In this document: one piece after another, positions 1-6,812 of the stretch
How positions within the stretch are numbered: the first letter of the stretch is position 1
Layout: each line of letters starts with the position of its first letter
From: Acidimicrobiaceae bacterium
GTDB taxonomy: Bacteria > Actinomycetota > Acidimicrobiia > Acidimicrobiales > Ilumatobacteraceae
Direction of reading: 5' to 3'
DNA: 12,403 nt
NCBI GenBank assembly: GCA_006515795.1
Contig: VFMC01000033.1
Location: 17,597-29,999, forward strand
Made by a program: the position numbers and the translations under genes
Notes under the pieces: generated by a model
Told to the model about the DNA's origin: nothing
Seen by the model: only the letters and a program-made list of their open reading frames with translations
The model's database searches: none

Positions 1-739
1 CGCTGATGAGCACCGCGACGTACTTGTAGAAGTAGATGTTGACGCCCTGTGCCTCGCCTGCCTCCGGGCGCTCGCCGCTGATCCGCAGACGCAGGCCGAA
101 GCGGGTGCGCCACAACAGCCACGTGATGAACGGCAACATCGCCATGGTGATGACCGTGACCCACGACATGTTGCTGACGAGACCGCGGGAGAACCCGGTG
201 ACGTCGGAGACGAAGAACCAATCTTTCTTGGCGAACCAGCCGAGCAGATCGGGTGTCTGCCATCCGAACAGGTCGCCACCGGCGAGGAAAGGGAAGGTCA
301 TCCGGCCGACCGTTGGAACGCGTGGCGACTGCGTGATCGACCCCCCGAGGTCTTTGTACTTCACGTTGAAGATCTCTGATGAGAGGAATCGGGCCAACCC
401 GGGACCGAGGATGTTGATCGCCACGCCGGAAATCACGTGGTCGACTCCGAACTGGACGGTGGCGACAGCATGCACGAGGCCGCCGAGGGCGCCGCCGAGC
501 GCGCCGAAGAACAGGCCCCACCAGGCCCCGAACTCGAGTGCGCCCCACGCGCCGAACCAGGTGCCGAGGACCATCATTCCCTCGAGGCCGATGTTGACGA
601 TGCCGGCCCGCTCGGAGAACAGCCCGCCGAGCCCTGCCAGCAGGATCGGCAACCCCCATCGGAGCATCGCCCGCGACGAGTTCTCGGCGGTGAGCAGGCT
701 GGTGTCGTCGAAGCTCTGAACCACGTTGAGGACGAACAC
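1..739 (-). CDS. BMP-type ABC transporter permease 2 (YufQ-like), incomplete at both ends
   Basis: Inner-membrane permease of a nucleoside/simple-sugar type ABC importer; it would pair with the adjacent permease to form the channel. About 246 residues are visible, and the C-terminus lies beyond the left edge. The family signature SERAGIVNIGLEGMMVLGTW is read from about 625 down to 560, followed by glycine-rich membrane helices and the segment GVDHVISGVAINILGPG. The visible end reads EAQGVNIYFYKYVAVLIS, also typical of the family. The frame stays open and uninterrupted to position 1. The start is unclear: the frame is open only from 814 downward, and the first usable codons are GTG at 739 and GTG at 724, neither with a ribosome binding site. 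Homologous sequence seems to begin inside the tail of permease 1, so the true N-terminus may be lost at the frame break described under permease 1. Confidence 0.85.
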   Translation of the reverse strand, partial: MFVLNVVQSFDDTSLLTAENSSRAMLRWGLPILLAGLGGLFSERAGIVNIGLEGMMVLGTWFGAWGALEFGAWWGLFFGALGGALGGLVHAVATVQFGVDHVISGVAINILGPGLARFLSSEIFNVKYKDLGGSITQSPRVPTVGRMTFPFLAGGDLFGWQTPDLLGWFAKKDWFFVSDVTGFSRGLVSNMSWVTVITMAMLPFITWLLWRTRFGLRLRISGERPEAGEAQGVNIYFYKYVAVLIS

Positions 740-758
740 GCCGACCGCGGCGTACGCG

Positions 759-1745
759 TGACGCCGATCCGGTGTTCTGCAAGATGCCGGAGGAGACGTC
801 GAGGAAGGCGAAGATCAGCGCGGCCACGGCGGCGCCGACCGCGCTGTTGCGGCCGAGGAGTGCCACAGCGATGCCGGCGAAGCCGAGGCCTTGGATCGGG
901 TTGGCCGGGAAGATTCCGCTCTCCATGATCTCGGTCATGCCAACCAGCCCCGCAACGGCGCCGGACAGCACCATCGCCATCACCACCATTCGCTTCGGTG
1001 GTACGCCGCCGGCCTGGGCCGCGAACGGGTTGGCGCCGCTGGCGCGCAGGTCGAACCCGAACCGCGACCTGTTGACCAGCACGTGGTAGCTGACGCCGAC
1101 GACGATCGCCACGACCAGCACGCCGGTGAGCTCGCGACCGCGGCCGATCTCGCGGGTGAAGACCTCGACGATGCCGTTCAGGTCGGGTATCCGCCCCGCC
1201 TCGTCCATCTCGGCGGTGCCTACCGTGGTGACGTTGCCGCCGACCGCGCCTCCGGCCTGCCACGCCTTCAACAGGGCGACGATGAACCCGGAGGTGGCGA
1301 TGGCATTGAGCATGATCGTGGAGATCACCTCGTGGATGCCCCTGCTCACCTTGAGCACCCCGGCGACACCGCTGTAGGCGGCGCCGACGCTCATCGCCAC
1401 CAGCAAGACGACCGCGATCTGCAGTGGTGCCGGTAGGTGGATGAGCCCCCCGACGTGGGCCGCGATCAGTGCGGCGAGCAGGTACTGACCCTCGACGCCG
1501 ATGTTGAACAGGTTCATCCGGAAGCCGATCGCGGCGGCGATGCCGGAGATGAACAGCGGAGTCGCCCGGTTGAGGATGTCGACCATCGTCTCGAGCTTGC
1601 TGGCGTGCCTGAGCATGTCGCCATAGGCCGTGAACGGGTTGCTGCCGGCGATCAGCAGCACGATCGACGATGCGGCGACTGCGAACACCAGGGCCATCAC
1701 CGGAGCAGCGGCGGCCAGTGCGAGGCGACGAAGTGCTGGTCTCAT
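759..1745 (-). pseudogene. BMP-type ABC transporter permease 1 (YufP-like), C-terminus lost by frame break
   Basis: Membrane permease of the same importer. ATG at 1745 overlaps the ATPase stop codon (ATGA), implying translational coupling. The protein begins MRPALRRLALAAAAPVMALV (first membrane helix). It contains GFRMNLFNIGVEGQYLLAAL around residues 72-91, then KVSRGIHEVISTIMLNAIAT, both characteristic of the YufP branch. Homology continues to FAFLDVSSGILQNTG near 770, about 329 residues in. After that the same frame turns into arginine-rich nonsense, and it has no stop codon all the way to position 1. The last membrane helix and stop expected for the family are absent. The next recognisable sequence (permease 2) lies one frame over. 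A shift of +1, or a loss of 3n+2 bases, near 740-770 explains this. The end coordinate marks loss of similarity, not a stop codon. An assembly error is an equal alternative to a real mutation. Confidence 0.8.
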
Positions 1746-3265
1746 GCTGCACCCTCGCGCAGTGCCGCTCCGGTCATGTACGCACCCAGGTCGCGTGGCG
1801 TCACGGTGGCCGGATCGAGCGTGGCGACGAGCCGGCCACGGAGCATCACGACGATCGTGTCGGACAGGCCGATCAACTCGTCGAGGTCGGCGCTGATCAA
1901 CAACGTCGCCAGGCCCGCGGCGCGGGCAGCCTTGAGTTGATCCCACACCGCCGCCTGGGCGCCGACGTCGATGCCGCGGGTTGGGTGAGAGGCGATGAGC
2001 ATGGTCGGGTTGGCGGCCATCTCGCGCCCGACGATCAGCTTTTGCTGGTTGCCGCCCGATAGCGCATGCGCCGGCACGTCGATGTTCGGGGTGCGCACGT
2101 CGAACTCTTCACGGATGTGCTCGGTAGCTGCGCGCATTCCCTCGCGGTTCATCCAGAAGCCGCGGGAGAACGGCTCTTGGGTCTGGTGGCCGAGCGCGGT
2201 GTTCTCCCAGAGCGGCGCCCCGAGCAACAGGCCCTCACGTTGCCGGTCTTGCGGGATGTAGCCGAGCCCGCGCTCGCGGCGGTGCCGAACCGAGGCGCGG
2301 GTGATCGCCTCGTCGAGCATCGTGATCGAGCCGTGGGCCACCTGGCGGGTGCCGATGATCGCTTCGATGAGCTCGGTCTGCCCGTTGCCTTCGACCCCGG
2401 CGATTCCGACGACTTCGCCGCGGTGCACGGTGAGGTTGACGTCGCTCACGACCGGGCGGTCACCTTCGTTCACCGCCAGGTCGCGGACCTGCAGCACGAC
2501 GATGTCGGTGACCGTCGATTCGGTGGTGGCCGGTGTGGGCAGCTCGGAGCCGACCATCAGCTCGGCCAGGTCGTGGGCGGTGACGTCGGATGGCTTCACC
2601 GTGGCCACCGACCGGCCCTGCCGGAGCACGGTGATGGTGTCGGCGATGGCGAGCACCTCGTCGAGCTTGTGGTCGATGAACAAGATGGTGGTGCCGCTGG
2701 CCTTCAGCTCGCGCATGTTGCGGAACAGCTCCTCGACCTCTTGGGGCACAAGCACCGCCGTCGGCTCGTCGAGGATCAAGATCTTGGCGCCGCGATACAG
2801 CACCTTGATGATCTCGACCCGCTGCCGTTCGCCGACCTCGAGGGTCTCGATCAGCTCGTCGGGGTTCACCTCGAGTCCGTAGGCCTCGCTCACCTCGCGG
2901 AGATGACCCTTGGCCTCGGCGAAGTCGATGCGGCCTCCCTTGAGAGTGGGCTCGCTGCCGAGGATCACGCTCTCCAACACGGTGAGCTGTTCGGCGAGCA
3001 TGAAGTGCTGGTGCACCATGCCGATGCCGAGGTTGATCGCCTCGGTCGGCTTGGTGAACCGCACCTGCTTGCCGAACACCGTCATCGTTCCCTCGTCGGC
3101 CGGCTGCATGCCGTACAGGATCTTCATCAGGGTGGACTTGCCGGCCCCGTTCTCGCCGCAGATCGCGTGGATCTCGCCCTCCTCGACGGCGAGGTCGACG
3201 CGGTCGTTGGCCACCACCCCGGGGAAGCGTTTGGTGATGCCCACCAACTCGCTTGCTCGCGCCAC
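1742..3265 (-). CDS. ABC transporter ATP-binding protein, two fused nucleotide-binding domains (YufO-like)
   Basis: Cytoplasmic ATPase that would power the BMP-type importer. It has 507 residues, the usual length for a tandem ABC protein of the sugar/nucleoside class. The first domain has Walker A GENGAGKST at residues 37-45, the Q-loop GMVHQHFMLA, a degenerate signature VGERQRVEI and Walker B ILILDEPTA. In the second domain the P-loop is degenerate (GVEGNGQTEL, no lysine), while the signature LSGGNQQK and the segment SHPTRGIDVGA are kept. This asymmetry is normal for the family, in which one site is catalytically dominant. I chose GTG at 3265 because GGAGGG sits 4-5 bases upstream. A TTG at 3280 is also in frame but lies inside the preceding hairpin. 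The gene is 74 bases downstream of the binding-protein gene and overlaps permease 1 by four bases. Confidence 0.93.
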   Translation of the reverse strand: MARASELVGITKRFPGVVANDRVDLAVEEGEIHAICGENGAGKSTLMKILYGMQPADEGTMTVFGKQVRFTKPTEAINLGIGMVHQHFMLAEQLTVLESVILGSEPTLKGGRIDFAEAKGHLREVSEAYGLEVNPDELIETLEVGERQRVEIIKVLYRGAKILILDEPTAVLVPQEVEELFRNMRELKASGTTILFIDHKLDEVLAIADTITVLRQGRSVATVKPSDVTAHDLAELMVGSELPTPATTESTVTDIVVLQVRDLAVNEGDRPVVSDVNLTVHRGEVVGIAGVEGNGQTELIEAIIGTRQVAHGSITMLDEAITRASVRHRRERGLGYIPQDRQREGLLLGAPLWENTALGHQTQEPFSRGFWMNREGMRAATEHIREEFDVRTPNIDVPAHALSGGNQQKLIVGREMAANPTMLIASHPTRGIDVGAQAAVWDQLKAARAAGLATLLISADLDELIGLSDTIVVMLRGRLVATLDPATVTPRDLGAYMTGAALREGAA

Positions 3266-3274
3266 GTGCCCTCC

Positions 3275-3314
3275 AACCAAACGGGACCGGACATTAGCCC
3301 GGTCCCGTTCGGTT
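3275..3314 (-). promoter_or_regulatory. Intergenic stem-loop between binding-protein and ATPase genes
   Basis: A perfect 11-bp inverted repeat (AACGGGACCGG at 3280-3290 with its complement at 3299-3309) surrounds an 8-base loop. After one mismatch, four more pairs extend it (3275-3278 with 3311-3314), giving 15 paired positions. In the transcript the stem ends right at the GGAGGG ribosome binding site of the ATPase gene. There is no run of T after it. Such hairpins after periplasmic binding-protein genes usually cause partial termination or protect the upstream mRNA, so that the binding protein is made in excess. That role is inferred here from position. Occlusion of the ATPase ribosome binding site is another possibility. 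Confidence 0.7.
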
Positions 3315-3339
3315 GCGTAACTTCAGGCTGTTGTGGTGA

Positions 3340-4467
3340 TCAGGCCTGGGCCGGATCGGTGGGCACCACGATCTCGCCGCTGATGATCTTGGCCTTGAAG
3401 GCGTCGAGGTCGGCGACGATGTCGTCGACGAAGCCACCCGAGGTCGCATAGCCGACGCCGTCGACCGAGAGGTTGTAGGCGGTTGGGCCGCCGACGACCT
3501 TGCCCTCGATGTGGGCCTTGATGATCTCGTACACGGCGACGTCGACACGCTTGAGCATCGATGTGAGGATGAACTCCTTCACCGCCGCGTCAGAGGTGTT
3601 GTACTGGTCGCTGTCGACGCCGATCGCCCACACCTTCGTGCCGGACTCGTCGCTCGTTGCCTTGGCGGCCTCGAACAGCCCGGCGCCGGAGCCACCGGCC
3701 GCGTGGTAGACGATGTCGGCTCCTCCGGCATACATCGCCGAGGCGATGTCGCGGGCCCGGTCGGGGGCGTTGAAGCCGTCGAAGTCTGGCGCTTCGGTGA
3801 TGTACTCGGACACGATCTTGATGTCGGGGTTCACTGCCTTGGCGCCAGCGATGTAGCCGGCCTCGAACCGCTCGATCAGACCGCCGACGCCCTTGACGCC
3901 GCCGATGAACCCGATCTGGCCGCTGGTGCTCTTCAAGGCGGCGGCAGCGCCGACCAGGAACGAGCCCTGCTCCTCGGAGAACACCAGGCCGGCGATGTTG
4001 TCACCGTAGGGCACCGCGCCGTTGGCGAAGTCGAGCATGGCCGAGTCGATCACGCCGAACGTCTTGTCGGGATTGGCAATTCCGACGGCTGCGGCATCGG
4101 CTTCGAACAGGAAGCCGACGGCGATCACGATGTCGCTCGACTCGGCGGCGAGGTCGAGCAGTTCCTTGCGGTTCGAGCCGTCGTCGTTGGGCGATGCCTC
4201 GGTGAAGGTGATTCCGAGCTCGGCGGCGGCGCGCTCGATGCCTGCGGCGGCGGCGTCGTTGAACGACTGGTCGCCACGACCGCCGATGTCGAACACCAGG
4301 CCCACCTTGGGACCGTCGGCGACCGGCGCGGCCGTCGTTGCCGGCACTTCTGCCGCGGTCGTCGGTGTGGTGGCCGCGGGTGTGGTTTCGTCGTCACCGC
4401 ATGCTGCGGCGAAGAGGCCGAGCACGGCGATGGTGGCTATCGCCCTAGCGCGCGTTGCTGTGCGCAT
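3340..4467 (-). CDS. BMP-family substrate-binding lipoprotein of ABC importer
   Basis: Extracytoplasmic solute receptor, 375 residues, first gene of the importer operon. The start at 4467 is well supported: AAGGGGGAG lies six bases upstream. The N-terminus MRTATRARAIATIAVLGLFA leads into a lipobox with Cys23 (FAAAC), followed by an acidic and threonine/proline-rich linker, so it is a membrane-anchored lipoprotein. The mature part starts GPKVGLVFDIGGRGDQSFND, the hallmark of the BMP (PnrA/Med) family. Further matches are IGFIGGVKGVGGLIERFEAG, YHAAGGSGAGLF and GVDSDQ, which line the ligand cleft in relatives. BMP receptors usually bind nucleosides (PnrA, BmpA), but some actinobacterial ones have unknown ligands, so the substrate here is open. 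An upstream in-frame start at 4590 would add 41 residues before the signal peptide and is not credible. Confidence 0.95.
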   Translation of the reverse strand: MRTATRARAIATIAVLGLFAAACGDDETTPAATTPTTAAEVPATTAAPVADGPKVGLVFDIGGRGDQSFNDAAAAGIERAAAELGITFTEASPNDDGSNRKELLDLAAESSDIVIAVGFLFEADAAAVGIANPDKTFGVIDSAMLDFANGAVPYGDNIAGLVFSEEQGSFLVGAAAALKSTSGQIGFIGGVKGVGGLIERFEAGYIAGAKAVNPDIKIVSEYITEAPDFDGFNAPDRARDIASAMYAGGADIVYHAAGGSGAGLFEAAKATSDESGTKVWAIGVDSDQYNTSDAAVKEFILTSMLKRVDVAVYEIIKAHIEGKVVGGPTAYNLSVDGVGYATSGGFVDDIVADLDAFKAKIISGEIVVPTDPAQA

Positions 4468-4613
4468 GTTTCTCCCCCTTGGAGTGGTCAAACTTTCTGG
4501 ATGTGAGTATCCGCTCCGCATCCTAGCCAAACACCGCTCCAGCCCCGCGTCGACCATAAACTGAACCTGCTCATGTCCAGTTCCGCGCACCGTGGTTCTC
4601 CCTCGGCTCCCTG
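4468..4613. promoter_or_regulatory. Divergent intergenic region between ABC importer operon and SGNH gene
   Basis: These 146 bases must carry the promoters of both divergent units. On the minus strand, TAGGAT (4525-4520) fits the actinobacterial TANNNT -10 pattern and would give a leader of about 45 bases for the binding-protein gene. On the plus strand, TAAACT (4557-4562) fits the same pattern for the SGNH gene. Neither has a convincing -35 element, so these are weak candidates. No strong inverted repeat or riboswitch-like structure was seen. Confidence 0.35.
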
Positions 4614-5501
4614 GTGCGCCGCCTCGGTGCCATGGGGGTTCTGGCGGTCGTCGTCGCCGGGTCGCTGCGGCTCGGCGGTGTGATCTTCGGTGCCGACGAC
4701 ACCGCCGCCGATGCCGGCGGCACCGTGGCCCCGGCGGTCACCAGCGCGATCACCAGTGCGCCGACGGTCGTCGAACAACTCGCCCCGCCGACCACGGCGG
4801 CCCCGGTCGACACCACACCACAGGTGCCGACGGCTGCCGATCCGGCCGTCGTGCTGATCGCCGGCGACTCCGAGGCGGGCACGTTCGGCCCGTATCTTGA
4901 GACGCTCTTGAGAGAGACCGGCGTGGTGCGCACCGAGCTCGACTACAAGGTCTCGTCCGGGCTGGCCCGACCCGACTACTTCGACTGGCCGGCCCACCTG
5001 CAGTCCACGATCCCGTCCATCGCGCCCGACATCGTGGTGCTCACGTTCGGGGGCAACGACGCCCAGGGCCTGTCGGACCTGGCAGGGAACTTCAGCATCG
5101 GCCAACCCACCGGCGACGGCGACGAGGAGTGGCGCGCCGAGTACGGCAAGCGGGTCGGAGCGGTGATGGAATTCTTGTCGGCCGACGGTCGCACGCTCGT
5201 GTGGGTCGGCATCCCCAACGATGACAACCCCGAGGTCACGGCACGGATGAAAGTGCAAGACGAGGTGGTGCGCGAGCAGGTGGCCGCCCATCCCGGTGTG
5301 ATCTTCATCGACACGTGGAAGCGCTTCTCGGGCATCGAGGGAAACTGGGCCGAGTACGTGATCGACCCTCGCGATGCGCAGGGCAAGGACGTCCGGGCCG
5401 ACGACGGGTTCCACCTCAACGAAGCCGGCGCCGAGATCCTCGCCCTCGACATCGCCGAAGTGGTTCGTGCCGAGTTGGTGGCACGCGGCGCAACGCTCTG
5501 A
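4614..5501 (+). CDS. Secreted or membrane-anchored DUF459-type SGNH hydrolase
   Basis: Predicted extracytoplasmic esterase/acyl-modifying enzyme of the SGNH (GDSL) superfamily, 295 residues from GTG at 4614. A hydrophobic N-terminal helix (about residues 5-26) is followed by an Ala/Thr/Pro-rich linker to residue 77. Block I is GDSEAG with nucleophile Ser86. GLARPDYFDWP at 116-126 is a DUF459 hallmark. Block III is GGND with Asn148, and block V is DGFH with Asp264 and His267, so the catalytic residues appear complete. The N-terminal helix has no clear signal-peptidase site and could be a membrane anchor. The start is uncertain: the frame opens after TAA at 4557, no ribosome binding site precedes GTG 4614, and ATG at 4632 is an alternative. 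The natural substrate is unknown; DUF459 proteins are thought to act on cell-envelope polysaccharides or lipids. Confidence 0.85.
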   Translation: MRRLGAMGVLAVVVAGSLRLGGVIFGADDTAADAGGTVAPAVTSAITSAPTVVEQLAPPTTAAPVDTTPQVPTAADPAVVLIAGDSEAGTFGPYLETLLRETGVVRTELDYKVSSGLARPDYFDWPAHLQSTIPSIAPDIVVLTFGGNDAQGLSDLAGNFSIGQPTGDGDEEWRAEYGKRVGAVMEFLSADGRTLVWVGIPNDDNPEVTARMKVQDEVVREQVAAHPGVIFIDTWKRFSGIEGNWAEYVIDPRDAQGKDVRADDGFHLNEAGAEILALDIAEVVRAELVARGATL

Positions 5502-5552
5502 CCGCAGGGGCGAACGACCGATCCTTCGAATCCGTCCGTAGCGCGACGCTCG

Positions 5553-5568
5553 TGGGCCGTACGGCCCA
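5553..5568. repeat. 16-bp perfect palindrome upstream of LPXTG gene
   Basis: TGGGCCGTACGGCCCA is a perfect self-complementary 16-mer in the 144-base gap between the SGNH gene and the LPXTG protein gene, 51 bases after the SGNH stop and 77 bases before the next start. It could be a dimeric regulator operator for the LPXTG gene. It is less likely a terminator, because there is no loop and no T run. Confidence 0.5.
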
Positions 5569-5645
5569 ATACGCTGCGCAACCTTGCACCACGCGGCGCG
5601 GTCGGCTTGAGTGGGAGCCGTGGCAGTGCGAGGAGCGGAGACGTC

Positions 5646-6239
5646 ATGCAGACGGTGACGATCAACCTGAAGCGGGCACTGGTGTCGTTCGCCCTCGCAC
5701 TGCCCACAGGCCTCGTGGTCTGTGGGGTGGCGCCGACTGCCGGGGCCGCGGCCGCAGAGCAATGCTCGGAGGAGACCTTGATGTGGTCGGGCGTGGCGCA
5801 GTTCGGTGCCGGCGTCACGGTGGTCGACACCGGCCTGAACGTGACAGCCGCAGCGGGCGTCCGGCTGGAGGTGGTCGGCGCTTCGGCCGACGGTGTCGAT
5901 GCCTGGGGCAACGCAGTTGCCCTGCCGGTGACGGTCGGGGGCCGGCCCGCGGTGGCCGGAGCAACGGTGGCCGCCGGCCCGGTCGAAGTCCATTCGGCGG
6001 ACGAGGCGGTTCGTGTCGTCAACGGCGCCACGGTGGTGCTGCGCCGCTGCGTGCTCGTCGAAGCGCTGGCGGCGCGGCCGGAAGCCACGTCGGGCCCCGA
6101 TGACGATGTGGCCTCCGAACGGTTGCCGGTCACCGGCACCGACGCCGAGTGGCTCGCCGCCATCACGGTTGCCGCGGTAGCCGCGATCGCGACAGGTGCG
6201 CTGATCGCGTTCGGCGCACGTCGACCTGCCCGGGGGTGA
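5646..6239 (+). CDS. LPXTG-type cell-wall-anchored surface protein, unknown function
   Basis: Exported protein of 197 residues. ATG at 5646 follows GGAG by five bases. A basic N-terminus (NLKR) and a hydrophobic core (about residues 11-28) form a signal peptide, with likely cleavage in AGAAAAEQC near residue 36. The C-terminus is a complete sortase signal: LPVTG at 160-164, a hydrophobic helix at about 168-190 and the basic tail ARRPARG. The mature domain is only about 120 residues, rich in Val, Ala and Gly and probably beta-rich, with two cysteines (Cys40, Cys135) that could form a disulfide outside the cell. I recognise no named domain in it. It follows the SGNH gene in the same direction, but the 144-base gap suggests its own promoter. 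No sortase gene is in this window. Confidence 0.8.
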   Translation: MQTVTINLKRALVSFALALPTGLVVCGVAPTAGAAAAEQCSEETLMWSGVAQFGAGVTVVDTGLNVTAAAGVRLEVVGASADGVDAWGNAVALPVTVGGRPAVAGATVAAGPVEVHSADEAVRVVNGATVVLRRCVLVEALAARPEATSGPDDDVASERLPVTGTDAEWLAAITVAAVAAIATGALIAFGARRPARG

Positions 6240-6248
6240 CCGCGATGG

Positions 6249-6760
6249 TCAGATATCGGCGTCGTCGGCCGGGAGGAATTCGAGGTGCAGGTCGCCCAGC
6301 TTGACGAGCGTGGACGCGATCCATCCGCCGAGCGCACCGAAGTGCTCGTCGAGCAGCGTGCTCGCTCCGTCGGCAAGGGTCTGCTCTCCAGACGGCCGTC
6401 GCCGATCAGCGGGCTGGTCTCGACGGCGATGTCGCCGAGGATCGACGGGTCGGGCTGCCCGCTCAACCGCTGCACGCGGAGCACGATCTCCATCTCGATC
6501 GCGGGGAGCTGGTCGAGCACCTCCTCGACGTACCACCGTCGGTACGACGTCTGGCTCCACGACGGCCAGTCGAAGTTCACGTGGGCCACCACCCGCGGCG
6601 GCTGCCCCTCGCCCGGCAGGCCGTAACTGGTCTCCCAGCTGAGGTCGCCGAGGAGGACGTCGACCTGGAAGTGCTCGTCGAAGGCCTGACGTTCGAGGAA
6701 CGCCGCCTCGAAGGCGTCGCGGAGCGCGGCGATGGCATCGGTGAAGACGTGGTCGAGCAT
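6249..6760 (-). pseudogene. Unknown conserved-looking protein gene interrupted by a frameshift
   Basis: From ATG at 6760, a natural-looking acidic protein (MLDHVFTDAIAALRDAFEAA...) runs about 125 residues to IGDGRLE near 6386. It then degenerates into a Ser/Arg-rich sequence in that frame. One frame over, a sensible continuation begins at 6389 (GEQTLADGASTLLDEHFGAL) and ends FLPADDADI at the stop 6249. Together they make a protein of about 170 residues with no signal peptide or membrane helix. Restoring the frame needs one extra base, or loss of two, near 6386. No slippery heptamer is present at the junction, so programmed frameshifting is unlikely; a mutation or a sequence error is more likely. 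I do not recognise the family. The gene converges on the LPXTG gene with only nine bases between the stops. Confidence 0.65.
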
Positions 6761-6800
6761 GTGCCGGCGACGCTACTCGTACCTGTCGTGGGCGGGATGA

Positions 6801-6806
6801 CAGAAT
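6801..6806 (+). promoter_or_regulatory. Candidate -10 element for leaderless crotonase-family gene
   Basis: CAGAAT ends six bases before the ATG at 6813, the distance at which transcription would start on the start codon itself. No Shine-Dalgarno sequence is present. No clear -35 was seen, as is common for actinobacterial leaderless promoters. Confidence 0.4.
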
Positions 6807-6812
6807 CGCGCC

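Noticed and set aside
574..1752. Minus-strand open frame of 392 codons over permease 1
   Set aside because: Arginine-rich out-of-frame shadow; the frame starting at ATG 1745 encodes the recognisable permease.
2066..3451. Long plus-strand open frame antisense to the ABC ATPase gene (461 codons)
   Set aside because: It mirrors the third-codon-position GC bias of the real minus-strand gene, is full of Asp/His/Leu runs, and has no recognisable domain, while the minus strand encodes a clear ABC ATPase.
4468..4590. N-terminal extension of the binding protein from a start at 4590
   Set aside because: It would put 41 residues ahead of a perfectly formed lipoprotein signal peptide; ATG 4467 has an excellent ribosome binding site.
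4573..4640. Alternative start ATG 4573 for the SGNH gene
   Set aside because: It is in a different frame from the SGNH coding sequence and gives no sensible protein.
6380..6395. Programmed ribosomal frameshift in the unknown gene
   Set aside because: There is no slippery heptamer or following stable structure at the junction, so a mutation or base error is simpler.
4976..6760. A minus-strand frame of 594 codons starting as the unknown protein at 6760
   Set aside because: Only its first 125 codons look like protein. After the frameshift near 6386 it runs antisense through the LPXTG and SGNH genes with Ser/Thr/Arg-rich nonsense.
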